Numbered from the stretch's first letter, positions 6,972-14,632 are shown. The stretch is DNA of 17,602 nt from Candidatus Aminicenantota bacterium (GCA_016933355.1 JAFGBC010000144.1:1-17602); one strand, 5' to 3'. Notes: generated by a model not told the origin, from the letters alone. Translations and numbers: made by a program.

Positions 6972-8381
6972 TCAGTTCGCTCGCGATGACAGCGGCCGGA
7001 GCCCGGCCACAGCCGCGCGGGCGGCCGCGGCCGGAAAATCCGTTGCCAGGTTTCCGACGAGCGGAATCAGGTATTCGGCGTCGGCGTAGCAAGCCGGCGC
7101 CTCCGGGACGAGATGGCGCGTGTCGGGGTCGTCGGCGCCGGGCGCGCAGGCCTCGAGGAGAAGGGCGGAGTCCGCCGCGCCGGACAGATAGCCGCCCGAT
7201 CCGACCAGCCGGGCGACCCGGCGCAGGTCCTTCCCCCGCTGGACCTGGAATCCGCCCTGGGGCGTGAAGACGCGCTGGAGCACGCCGGCGTGACGGAGGG
7301 AGGCGGCCCGGACGCAGGCTGCGGCCAGCGTGGCGTCAAGGCGCCGCCCCCGATCGGCGGCGGGGAGGAATTCGGTCGCGCGGCTCACGTCGGCGGCGTA
7401 GCGCCGGAGGTCGTCGAGGTCCGACCCGTCCGCCGCGAGGCGCGCTTCGAGGAAAGCGGCCTCGGAACGGACGAGCGCCTCGGCCGAGATCCTCAGCCCC
7501 AAGTCGCCCTCGACCGTCCTCTTGAGCTTCGGCTCGCGCAGACCGCGGAGGAGGACGGAGTCTCCGCCGTGAAACGCCTCGGTATGCGAATAGAAATCGG
7601 TCGTCGCCCCGCCCATGTCGATCAGGGCGAAGTCCTCCCAGTCCGGGACCCGCTCGCCGATCGTCCGGACGAGCTCGAAGACGGCCAGCGGCGTCGGCAG
7701 GGGCCCCCCCCCCGTCGCCGCGACCACGGAGGACAGGCCCTTGCCGTCGACGATCCGCTCGAGGAAGACGCGGCGGATGACGTCCCGGGCCGGCTCGATG
7801 TCGATGACGTTGACTTCGGGCATGACGTTGGCCGCCGTAACGACATCTCGGCCCCTGAGGATATCGACCACGCGGTCGCGGACCTTGCCGTTCCCGGCGT
7901 AGAGGATGACGGCCGGGAGGGCCGCCTCGGCCAGGCGGGCGGCGTTATGGAGGATGACCCGGGTGTTGCCGCCGTCCGTGCCGCCCGTGAAGAGGATGAT
8001 ATCGGGGTCGACGGCGCGCAGGCCGGCCAGGTCGTCGTCGGCGAGCTCGTAGGAGAAGGCGCGCACGACTTTGCCGCCGGCCGAAGCGGCGGCCATGCGG
8101 GCGACCGAAAGGGTCAGGTCCGGGGTCAGGCCGACGGCGGCGATCTTGAGGCCGCCGCGGGCCGAGGACGACCAGTAGACCGGGACGTCTTCGGGCCTGA
8201 CGCCGGGCCGGCCGGCCAGCGCGGCGGAGCGGACCTCGGCAAACCCGAGGCCGAGGTCGTCGACGGTCGTCGGCCGGGCCGCCCGGCCGACGAGCCGCAG
8301 ATCCTCTCCGTCCGCGAGGAAGAGGCCGGCCTTGGTGTAGGTCGACCCGATGTCGACGGAGAGGAGGAGACGGTCCGCCAT
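6972..8381 (-). CDS. glmL: Glutamate mutase reactivating ATPase (MutL/GlmL family)
   Basis: 469 aa, matching the ~460 aa family size. ASKHA-fold ATPase motifs are clear: phosphate-1 loop SVDIGSTYTK (residues 8-17), FTGGTDGGN (131-139), ATGGGP (222-227), phosphate-2 loop LIDMGGATTDF (253-263) and a late GSGGYLSG adenosine-type motif (394-401). Known GlmL/MutL proteins are thought to release damaged cobalamin from glutamate mutase and reactivate it at the cost of ATP. The position between glmS and glmE is the standard clostridial order. ATG 8381 overlaps the glmS stop as TGATG, with an AGGAAG ribosome site. Odd feature: residues 223-226 are encoded across an unbroken run of ten G (7704-7713 as C on the plus strand), a potential slippage site. 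Confidence 0.96.
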   Translation of the reverse strand: MADRLLLSVDIGSTYTKAGLFLADGEDLRLVGRAARPTTVDDLGLGFAEVRSAALAGRPGVRPEDVPVYWSSSARGGLKIAAVGLTPDLTLSVARMAAASAGGKVVRAFSYELADDDLAGLRAVDPDIILFTGGTDGGNTRVILHNAARLAEAALPAVILYAGNGKVRDRVVDILRGRDVVTAANVMPEVNVIDIEPARDVIRRVFLERIVDGKGLSSVVAATGGGPLPTPLAVFELVRTIGERVPDWEDFALIDMGGATTDFYSHTEAFHGGDSVLLRGLREPKLKRTVEGDLGLRISAEALVRSEAAFLEARLAADGSDLDDLRRYAADVSRATEFLPAADRGRRLDATLAAACVRAASLRHAGVLQRVFTPQGGFQVQRGKDLRRVARLVGSGGYLSGAADSALLLEACAPGADDPDTRHLVPEAPACYADAEYLIPLVGNLATDFPAAAARAAVAGLRPLSSRAN

Positions 8382-8800
8382 CAGTTCTTCCTGGATCGGA
8401 GGTCCTTCCGCAGCAGCTCGGCTACGGCGGCCAGGTCGACTTGGGGCGGAAAGACGCGGTCGAAGCCCATAGCCTTGAACTTGCGCTCGACCTCCTCGAA
8501 CGCCGTCTTGCCGACGACCAGGTTGCCTCCGGCGTAGAGGAGGATCCGGTCGAGCCCGCGCTCGACGGCCTTCTGGCGGAGGCCCTCGCAGTCGATCAGG
8601 CCGTGGCCGTAGAGGGACGAGACGAGGATGGCCCCGGCGTCGGATTCGACGGCGGCGTCGAGGAACTCGTCCTGGCTGACCATGACGCCGAGGTTGACGA
8701 CGTGGAAGCCCGCCTCGCTGAAGAAGGCGTCGAGGATCTTGTTGCCGACCGAATGGCAGTCGGCGCCGATGACGCCCAGGACAACCCGCGGCGCGTCCAT
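8381..8800 (-). CDS. glmS: Glutamate mutase sigma subunit (cobalamin-binding)
   Basis: 139 aa, Rossmann-like B12-binding subunit. GVIGADCHSVGNKI contains the DxHxxG base-off/His-on cobalamin motif with D14, H16 and G19, numbered as in Clostridium cochlearium GlmS. The dimethylbenzimidazole-pocket segments ILVSSLYGHG (58-67) and LYAGGNLVVG (88-97) also match. It pairs with GlmE to form the active mutase. I choose ATG 8800, which overlaps the regulator stop as TGATG and puts the histidine at residue 16. A GTG one codon earlier (8803) is also possible and overlaps the same stop as GTGA. It follows the regulator gene directly, so regulator and enzyme are on one transcript. Not to be confused with glucosamine-6-phosphate synthase, which shares the symbol. 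Confidence 0.97.
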   Translation of the reverse strand: MDAPRVVLGVIGADCHSVGNKILDAFFSEAGFHVVNLGVMVSQDEFLDAAVESDAGAILVSSLYGHGLIDCEGLRQKAVERGLDRILLYAGGNLVVGKTAFEEVERKFKAMGFDRVFPPQVDLAAVAELLRKDLRSRKN

Positions 8801-9807
8801 CACAGCCCCCGCGGCCCGTCCTCGATTAGGGTTCGGAGACGCTCCTCGATGCCGAGGAGGGAGCCGCGCTCGATCTGATAGTCGAACGGGATGATGGTCC
8901 CGCCGCGCCCGGTGAAGTCTTGGATGGCGGCCAGGTGGTCGCGGTTCTTCTGCAGGGAGTAGCCGGCCGGGACGATGACCGCGTCGAGCCCGCGGATGAA
9001 CTCGTCGAGCCGGTCCAGCTCGGACCAGAAGAGCGGCGCGACGGAGGCGGCCGGGATGTCGAAGGCCTTGAGATGGTCGAGGATGATCTCCAGGAAGCGC
9101 CGCGACTCGCAGACGATCCCGATCTTCTGGGACGGCGTCAGGCGGGCCAGGCTGATGATCGAGCTCCGGGTCGGCGCGACGGCGGCCTGGACGAGCTTGG
9201 GCTTCAGGCCGGGAAAGCGGTCGAGGACCTCCTGGAAATGGGTCGTGGTCGTGAGGACGAGGTCGAAGCTCTCGAGGCGCTCGGCGCCGGCCGGGTCCCC
9301 GGCGATGTCGTCGATCAGGTACTTGGACATATTGACGCGGGGGATGATCAGAAACTGACGCTCGAAGATGGCCAGGGCCTCGGGGTTGCAGTCGACGAAA
9401 GCCACATTCGTCTCCTGGAGCTCCTCCTCCCGGCCCAGCAGGCGGAGGTCGAAGAAGATGCGGATGTCCTGGACGCTGAACTTGAGCCGGATGAGATCGT
9501 CGATCAAGGCGTCGATGAGCCGGAGGGCCTTGTCCTTGCGTCCCTCGGACGGCGACGCCGTCCGCTCCGGAGCGACGAAGCTGCCCCGGCCGGAGGCCGC
9601 TTCGATGAGCCGCCGCCGGACGAGCTCCTCGTAAGCTTTCTTGACCGTGCCCCGCGCCGTGTGAAGCGCCTCGGCCAGGTCGCGTTCGGCCGGAAGCTTC
9701 TCGCCGGGCTTCATTCGCCCCGACTGGATTTGATTCTCGAAGAAGGACATGATCTGTTGGTAGGCCGGCTTGGTCCCCGGAGACTTGTCAAGCTTGATCT
9801 TGTCCAT
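8800..9807 (-). CDS. GntR-family transcriptional regulator of the glutamate mutase operon
   Basis: 335 aa. Residues 12-80 form a GntR winged helix-turn-helix: PAYQQIMSFFENQI, then GEKLPAERDLAEAL, ARGTVKKAYEEL and the wing GRGSFV. The C-terminal ~210 residues are neither an aminotransferase (MocR) nor an obvious UTRA domain. The run of alternating strand/helix stretches (DLVLTTTTHFQEVL, KIGIVCESRRF, DAVIVPAGYS, GGTIIPFDYQ) looks like a two-lobe periplasmic-binding-type sensor; this is inference. ATG 9807 has an excellent AAGGAGT site. As the first gene of the operon, directly below a promoter carrying repeated palindromic elements, it is probably autoregulated and controls the divergent gene as well. 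The ligand may be glutamate or a pathway intermediate; the sequence does not say which. Confidence 0.9.
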   Translation of the reverse strand: MDKIKLDKSPGTKPAYQQIMSFFENQIQSGRMKPGEKLPAERDLAEALHTARGTVKKAYEELVRRRLIEAASGRGSFVAPERTASPSEGRKDKALRLIDALIDDLIRLKFSVQDIRIFFDLRLLGREEELQETNVAFVDCNPEALAIFERQFLIIPRVNMSKYLIDDIAGDPAGAERLESFDLVLTTTTHFQEVLDRFPGLKPKLVQAAVAPTRSSIISLARLTPSQKIGIVCESRRFLEIILDHLKAFDIPAASVAPLFWSELDRLDEFIRGLDAVIVPAGYSLQKNRDHLAAIQDFTGRGGTIIPFDYQIERGSLLGIEERLRTLIEDGPRGL

Positions 9808-9811
9808 AATG

Positions 9812-9818
9812 ACTCCTT
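9812..9818 (-). promoter_or_regulatory. Shine-Dalgarno of the regulator gene, abutting a palindrome
   Basis: AAGGAGT on the minus strand, 4 nt before ATG 9807. Its 5' base is shared with the 16-bp palindrome at 9818-9833, so a hairpin or a bound protein there would lie directly against the ribosome site. Confidence 0.8.
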
Positions 9819-9833
9819 TTGGTATATACCAAA
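9818..9833. promoter_or_regulatory. Putative GntR operator O1, perfect 16-bp palindrome
   Basis: TTTGGTATATACCAAA is a perfect inverted repeat centred on GGTATATACC. It resembles the GT-(N)-AC half-site arrangement typical of GntR-family operators. It lies in the leader of the regulator operon, about +12 to +27 from the predicted start site. In the transcript it could also form a 6-bp stem with a 4-nt loop next to the ribosome site. Confidence 0.65.
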
Positions 9834-9840
9834 TATATAT

Positions 9841-9850
9841 GGTCTATTCC
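9841..9850. promoter_or_regulatory. Putative GntR operator O2 over the transcription start
   Basis: GGTCTATTCC matches 7 of 10 bases of the O1 core (GGTATATACC) and lies exactly 20 bp from it centre to centre, about two helical turns. It begins 2 bp beyond the -10 box and covers the predicted start site near 9845, a classical repressor position. Confidence 0.5.
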
Positions 9851-9851
9851 T

Positions 9852-9880
9852 TTTATAGGCCAATTAATATCTTTTGTCAA
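9852..9880 (-). promoter_or_regulatory. Sigma-70-type promoter of the regulator/glutamate mutase operon
   Basis: On the minus strand, a perfect -35 TTGACA (9880-9875), a 17-bp spacer and -10 TATAAA (9857-9852, 5 of 6). Transcription should begin near 9845, giving a leader of about 38 nt. It lies in an AT-rich block of an otherwise very GC-rich window and is flanked by three GGTNTANNCC elements. Confidence 0.8.
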
Positions 9881-9896
9881 TAGGATATTTTTAATA

Positions 9897-9906
9897 GGTC
9901 TAGTCC
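9897..9906. promoter_or_regulatory. Putative GntR operator O3 between the divergent promoters
   Basis: GGTCTAGTCC is an 8-of-10 palindrome and the third member of the GGTNTANNCC set. Its centre is 56 bp from O2. It lies 16 bp upstream of the operon -35 box and 13 bp upstream of the predicted -35 of the divergent gene, so a bound protein could act on both promoters or loop to O1/O2. Confidence 0.5.
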
Positions 9907-9919
9907 AATACTATATATA

Positions 9920-9948
9920 TTGTTATCAAGGACGTCATGCACTATAAT
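9920..9948 (+). promoter_or_regulatory. Predicted promoter of the divergent AMP-ligase gene
   Basis: -35 TTGTTA (4 of 6), 17-bp spacer and a perfect -10 TATAAT at 9943-9948. The start site would be near 9955, only about 10 nt before the ATG at 9965, so the message would be nearly leaderless. The block is AT-rich, so a chance match is possible. Confidence 0.55.
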
Positions 9949-9964
9949 TAATATGAGCTCGGCC

Positions 9965-12900
9965 ATGAAGAACATGAAGAAGAAGAAAAAGAGGTCCGAC
10001 ATTAATTCGGAAATTGACGGCCTGATCCTGTCCTGGCCGGGCGGGAAAAAAGACATTCCCGCGGCCCCGGGCCAACGCGCCCTGGTCCTTCTCGACCTGG
10101 CCGAACGCAGCCTGTCGCACGGCGAAGGGCCGGCCGATACGCTCGGCCGCGAATTCCTCCGCGTGACCTCCGACCCACGCTATTTGCGTGAGCTCGGCCG
10201 CGCCGATGCGCTCGAGCGTTGGGCCGAGACCGCCTTCGCGATGATCCGCCGCTCGAGCTACGGCCTGCGCGAGATGTTCGAAGACCGGGTCCGGGAATCG
10301 CCCGACCGCCCGTTCCTCCAGGACATGTCGGCCTCCCCGCCCCGGGTCTGGAGCTACGCGGCGGCCGGACGCCACATCCGCGAGACGGCCGGAGCCCTCT
10401 TCACGCTGACCGACGCCGAGCGCGTCGAGCCGCGGCTGGCCGTCTTCGCCGAGAACCACGCCGAGGGCGCGGCCGTCGACCTTGCCTGTCTCTTCTACGA
10501 CATCCTCGACGCGCCCCTCAACCCCCATTTCAGCCTGGAGAACATCGTCGGGATTTTCGACGCCCTGTCCGTCAACCTGGCCCTGGCCAACGACCGGGAG
10601 CGGATCGCGCTGCTCAAAGAAGCCCGGCGGCGGACGGCCCGGCCCTTCCGCATCCTCGTCACGGCCCCGGCCCTGCGGGACGACGATCCCGGCACCGTTT
10701 TCCTGACCGAATACGGCAAGCGGCTCGGCGCCCGGGACATCGACGCCCGGCTGGCCCGCCGCCGCCGCTTCCGTCTGGACGAGGTGGCCACGGTCATGTT
10801 CACCTCGGGCTCGACCGGACAGCCAAAGGGCGTGTCCTTCTCGACCTACAACCTCGTCAGCAAGCGCTTTGCCCGCGCCGCCGCGCTGCCCCTCGCCGGT
10901 CCGGAGGAAGTCTTCCTGAGCTTCCTTCCGCTCTATCACACGTTCGGCCGCTACCTCGAGCTCCTCGGCGCGATCTTCTGGCGGGGCACGTACGTCCTCG
11001 CCGGGAACCCGTCGGCCGAGACGCTGTTCGGGCTCCTGCCCATGGTCCGGCCGACCGGGTTCATCAGCGTTCCCGTCCGCTGGGCCCAGCTCCACGAGCG
11101 GTGTCTGGAGCGGATCGACGCCGCGCCGGCCGGAATGGACCCGACGGCCGTCGTCCGCGAGGCGGTCGGGTCCCGCCTGCGCTGGGGATTGTCGGCAGCC
11201 GGCTACCTCGACCCGCGCGTGTTCCGCTTTTTCACGGGCCACGGCGTCGAGCTCATGAGCGGCTTCGGCATGACCGAGGGAACGGGAGGGATCACCATGA
11301 CCCCGCCCGGCGGCTACGTCGACAATACCCACGGCCTTCCCCTGCCCGGGCTGAAGGCCCGGCTCGGTTCCGGCGGCGAGCTCCAGATCTCCGGACACTA
11401 CGTCGCCCGCTATCTCGAAGACAACGGGCCCGGCGACGTCATCCCCTTCCCGTCCGGCGACCCCGACCGAGATCACTGGTTCTCGACCGGGGACGTGTTC
11501 GAGCGGCATCCCAACGGCTACTACCAGATCGTCGACCGGATCAAGGACATCTACAAGAACAACCGCGGCCAGACCATCGCGCCGCGCAAGGTCGAGGATA
11601 AGTTCGTCGGCGTGCCCGGGATCAAACGGACCTTCCTCGTCGGCGACGGCCGGCCCTACAACGTCCTGTTCGTCGTCCCGGACTGGAACGACCGCGTCCT
11701 GACCCGGGGCCTGGCCGGGTCCAGCAACCGGGAGAACGTGCGGGAATACTACCGGCGCATCGTCAGCGCCGCCAACGAAGGACTGGCCCCCTACGAGAGA
11801 GTCGTCAACTTCGACGTCCTGGACCGCGACTTCAGCCTGGAGGCGGGCGAGGTCACGCCCAAGGGCTCCTACAACCGCAAGGGGATCGAAGCCTCCTTCG
11901 CCCCCGTCATCGAAGAGCTCTACCGGCGGCGGACGGTCGACCTCCCCGGCGCCGGCCTTCTCGTCCGCATCCCCCTCTGGTTTTTCCGCGACCTGGGCAT
12001 CCTCGAGGACGAGATCGTGCGCGACCGCGAGGGGCTCCGCGACCTCAACCGCGGCCTGCGCCTCTTCTTGCGGCCGGGCGCGGACGAGCGGACCTGGCTC
12101 GTCGGCGACCTCGAGTACGAGATCGAGGGCGACCTCCTCGACCTCGGCGTCTTCGCCCGCCAGCCCGTCCTCTGGACCGGCAACCCCGCGCTGGCCGCGT
12201 TCGCGCCCTGCAAGGAAGGCTGGGACCTCCCCCTCGCGCCGGCCACCGGGCGGATGTCCCTCCCCCGCCGCCGGCCCCGGACTTATCCGGCGGACGAGAT
12301 CGCCGCGCCAGCCAGGCTCGGCGACGCGCGGCTGAGCCGCCTTCATGTCCTGCTCGCCGGGCTCCTCTTTTCCGCCGCGCCGCCCGACGACGCCGTCCTC
12401 TCCGAAGTTGAGCAGACGTTCCGCGAATCGCCGCTCCGAATGGAAGAGCTCATCCGGGCCCGCCTGAGGGCGCTAGCCCGCCATCCGGTCGAGCGGGTCC
12501 GCTGCTGGGCCTACCGGATCCTCCTCATCCGCGACCCGGACATCGACTTCGGCCACGGCGCCGCGGCCTTTGTCCATTCGGGCCTGAGCTTCCTCAATCG
12601 CGAGAGCATCGACGAGATCGTCTCGGGCCGCTTCGGCCGGGGTCGCCTCGACGCCCTCCGGATCCGGCTGCGGGCGTACCGGGAGACGTTCCCCTGGCCG
12701 GTTCCCGAGTCCGGCCGGCGTCCGTTCGAGCGCATCTTTCATCTGCTCGTCGACCTGGCCGGACGCGAGCCTTCGTACTTCAGCCCGATCCGGTCCGAGC
12801 TCGCGAGCTGGGTTCTCCATCGGTCCGACCCCAAGCTGGCGGCCGAAGCCGAGCGCGCCCTCGACCGCATGGTCCGTAGCTATGGGCGGCCGGCGTCCGG

Positions 12901-14632
12901 CGCCGGCCGCCGCAGCGGGACGGGAGTGCGCCTTCCCGCCCCGACCTGTGACGACAGCGTCACGCCGGTTGAGGCCCGCCGCATCCGGACGGTGCTGGCG
13001 CTGCCCTCCTTCCTCCGGGACTCGGTGCGGCTCGCCTGCGGGGCCGAAAGCTTCGAGACGGCGGAGATCGCCCCGGACGGCCTCTGGGTCTCGCGCATCT
13101 ACAGCGCTCCGCGCCGGACGACCTTCCGGGTCAGCGTCAATACCCTGGCCGGCAAGCACTACGACCTCAAGCTCGTCCTGCCCGAGGGGCGCCGGGACGG
13201 ACGAGAGCGCGAGACCCGCCTCTGGTCGGCGGTCCTCTCCGACCAGCCGGACGGCCCGCGCGTCCTGCCGCCGCTGGGCGCCACTCATCGGAAGACCGGA
13301 GCGGTCAGCTGGCGCCATCTGGGCGACCTGACGGTGTGGGAAAAGATCCGCGAATTCTCGGGCCGGCGCGCGGCCGACGCGCCCCTCCCCTCCCCGACGG
13401 TCTGGAGAAAGCTGTACATCGAGGCCCTATCGGCTCTGTTCGGAGCCTGGCAGACGAGCGGTCGCCGGATCCTTCCCGGCCGCGTTTCGCCGGTCAACGT
13501 CGTCGTTCCCGAGCTCGAATTCCGCGACGACACCGTCCTGGCCTCGATCGACGGCTGGCGGCCGTCGGCGGGCCCGCTGTCCATCGTCAGGCCCATGGTC
13601 GACGGCTTCTATCGCCGGGCCGCGGCCAACTATCCCTGGTGCAGGGACCATCTCGACCTCGACTGGATCTTCGACGCCGCCTACGACGCCATGGGCCGGG
13701 ACAGAGCCTCGGCCTTTTTCGCAGGCCTCGAGCACGCCCTCGATAAGGCGCCGATCACCGTCTGGCCGGGCGAGGATCTGGCCGCGAGGCTCCGCCGCTA
13801 CCGGGACGAGTTCGACCGCGGCTACGCCATCCCGCTGCCGGCCCAAGCCGCCGTCGAGGCCTATCAGGAATGGCGGCAGGCCAATCCGCTGGCCCCCTCC
13901 CGCGACCGGGAGCGCAAGGTCCTCGACCTCCACCGCCGCTATGCGCTCGACCGCTTCCCCGAGATCGTCCGCTACTTCCTCTACCGCCACACCTATTTCG
14001 CCGGGCGAAGCGAGCGGATCGAAACCTTGTTCAACCGCCTGCTGGCCCGGATGAACCATGCCCCCGGCGAGCCGGCCGTCCAGCGGGTCGAGCTCTCGGA
14101 CCTCCAGGCGGCCTTGCGCGACGAGCGCGACCGCCTCGTCTTCAGCCGGATGGTCTTCCCCAAGATGGACCCGGACCGCCGGCTGGACGTCACGACCCGG
14201 GGCGACGAGGGCGACCGGAGGGTCGTCGTCCGCTCCGTCCTTCATGACCGGGCGGGACGGACCTACGCGTTCAGCGAGACCCGCGACCCGGCCGAGATCG
14301 GCCAGGCCTACCGGCTGTTCTTCAAGGAGAGCTACCCCAAAGTCGTATCCCAGCAGGACCGCCACTTCGTCCTCAAGGACACCCAGGAGCGGATCGTCGG
14401 CGGGCTCTGCTTCCGGATGCTGTCCAGCCGGGTGGCTTGGATCGACGTTATCGCCGTCACTTCCCAGCTCAAGTCCTCGGGCCTCGGCGGGGCGGCCCTG
14501 GAGGACTTTTGCGGCCGTATGGGCAGCCAGGGAGTGCCGCTGGTCATGACCCACCTCTACCTGCCGGGATTTTTCCTGAGGCACGGATTCAAGCTCGACA
14601 AGCGCTGGGGCGCGCTGGTGAAGACGCTCTGA
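9965..14632 (+). CDS. Very large multidomain protein: AMP-forming acyl ligase domain, long unassigned middle, C-terminal GNAT-like domain
   Basis: About 1555 aa. Residues ~100-650 are an ANL-superfamily acyl-adenylating domain: A3 loop TSGSTGQPKG (280-289), A5 GFGMTEGTGG (433-442), A7 FSTGD (506-510), A8-like YQIVDRIKD (520-528) and a possible A10 lysine near TPKGSYNRKG (631-640). It most resembles long-chain acyl-CoA ligases and should activate a carboxylate with ATP. Residues ~660-1440 match nothing I recognise. Residues ~1440-1555 look like a GNAT fold: WIDVIAV, the acyl-CoA loop KSSGLGG (1503-1509) and FFLRHGFKLDKRWGAL. One chain could thus make and transfer an acyl group (inference). The start is uncertain: ATGs at 9953, 9965 and 9974 share the frame and lack a good ribosome site; the predicted promoter favours 9965. 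The N-terminus has a KKKKKR run. No membrane segments stand out. It is divergent from the glutamate operon and shares its control region. Confidence 0.82.
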   Translation: MKNMKKKKKRSDINSEIDGLILSWPGGKKDIPAAPGQRALVLLDLAERSLSHGEGPADTLGREFLRVTSDPRYLRELGRADALERWAETAFAMIRRSSYGLREMFEDRVRESPDRPFLQDMSASPPRVWSYAAAGRHIRETAGALFTLTDAERVEPRLAVFAENHAEGAAVDLACLFYDILDAPLNPHFSLENIVGIFDALSVNLALANDRERIALLKEARRRTARPFRILVTAPALRDDDPGTVFLTEYGKRLGARDIDARLARRRRFRLDEVATVMFTSGSTGQPKGVSFSTYNLVSKRFARAAALPLAGPEEVFLSFLPLYHTFGRYLELLGAIFWRGTYVLAGNPSAETLFGLLPMVRPTGFISVPVRWAQLHERCLERIDAAPAGMDPTAVVREAVGSRLRWGLSAAGYLDPRVFRFFTGHGVELMSGFGMTEGTGGITMTPPGGYVDNTHGLPLPGLKARLGSGGELQISGHYVARYLEDNGPGDVIPFPSGDPDRDHWFSTGDVFERHPNGYYQIVDRIKDIYKNNRGQTIAPRKVEDKFVGVPGIKRTFLVGDGRPYNVLFVVPDWNDRVLTRGLAGSSNRENVREYYRRIVSAANEGLAPYERVVNFDVLDRDFSLEAGEVTPKGSYNRKGIEASFAPVIEELYRRRTVDLPGAGLLVRIPLWFFRDLGILEDEIVRDREGLRDLNRGLRLFLRPGADERTWLVGDLEYEIEGDLLDLGVFARQPVLWTGNPALAAFAPCKEGWDLPLAPATGRMSLPRRRPRTYPADEIAAPARLGDARLSRLHVLLAGLLFSAAPPDDAVLSEVEQTFRESPLRMEELIRARLRALARHPVERVRCWAYRILLIRDPDIDFGHGAAAFVHSGLSFLNRESIDEIVSGRFGRGRLDALRIRLRAYRETFPWPVPESGRRPFERIFHLLVDLAGREPSYFSPIRSELASWVLHRSDPKLAAEAERALDRMVRSYGRPASGAGRRSGTGVRLPAPTCDDSVTPVEARRIRTVLALPSFLRDSVRLACGAESFETAEIAPDGLWVSRIYSAPRRTTFRVSVNTLAGKHYDLKLVLPEGRRDGRERETRLWSAVLSDQPDGPRVLPPLGATHRKTGAVSWRHLGDLTVWEKIREFSGRRAADAPLPSPTVWRKLYIEALSALFGAWQTSGRRILPGRVSPVNVVVPELEFRDDTVLASIDGWRPSAGPLSIVRPMVDGFYRRAAANYPWCRDHLDLDWIFDAAYDAMGRDRASAFFAGLEHALDKAPITVWPGEDLAARLRRYRDEFDRGYAIPLPAQAAVEAYQEWRQANPLAPSRDRERKVLDLHRRYALDRFPEIVRYFLYRHTYFAGRSERIETLFNRLLARMNHAPGEPAVQRVELSDLQAALRDERDRLVFSRMVFPKMDPDRRLDVTTRGDEGDRRVVVRSVLHDRAGRTYAFSETRDPAEIGQAYRLFFKESYPKVVSQQDRHFVLKDTQERIVGGLCFRMLSSRVAWIDVIAVTSQLKSSGLGGAALEDFCGRMGSQGVPLVMTHLYLPGFFLRHGFKLDKRWGALVKTL

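Noticed and set aside
4252..7092. Long in-frame extension of mal upstream through glmE
   Set aside because: The extension runs antiphase through glmE and has a biased Arg/Pro/Gly composition. The mal start at 5505 has a ribosome site and gives the family length.
8381..8800. glmS as glucosamine-6-phosphate synthase or its ribozyme
   Set aside because: The protein is a small B12-binding subunit with DxHxxG; the shared gene symbol is a coincidence.
9808..9846. Cobalamin riboswitch in the leader of the B12-dependent operon
   Set aside because: The predicted leader is only about 38 nt and AT-rich, far too short for a cobalamin riboswitch, and no B12-box-like sequence is seen.
9866..9889. AATATC / GATATT inverted repeat flanking the operon -35 box
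   Set aside because: 6-bp arms with a 12-bp gap in an AT-rich block are easily due to chance, and there is no second copy to support it as an operator.
9906..9922. CAATA / TATTG inverted repeat next to O3
   Set aside because: Only 5-bp arms in an AT-only context, and it does not match the GGTNTANNCC elements.
9935..12346. 803-codon minus-strand open frame opposite the giant gene
   Set aside because: The plus strand carries unmistakable adenylation motifs. The minus translation is low-complexity and lacks family motifs, as expected of a GC-rich shadow.
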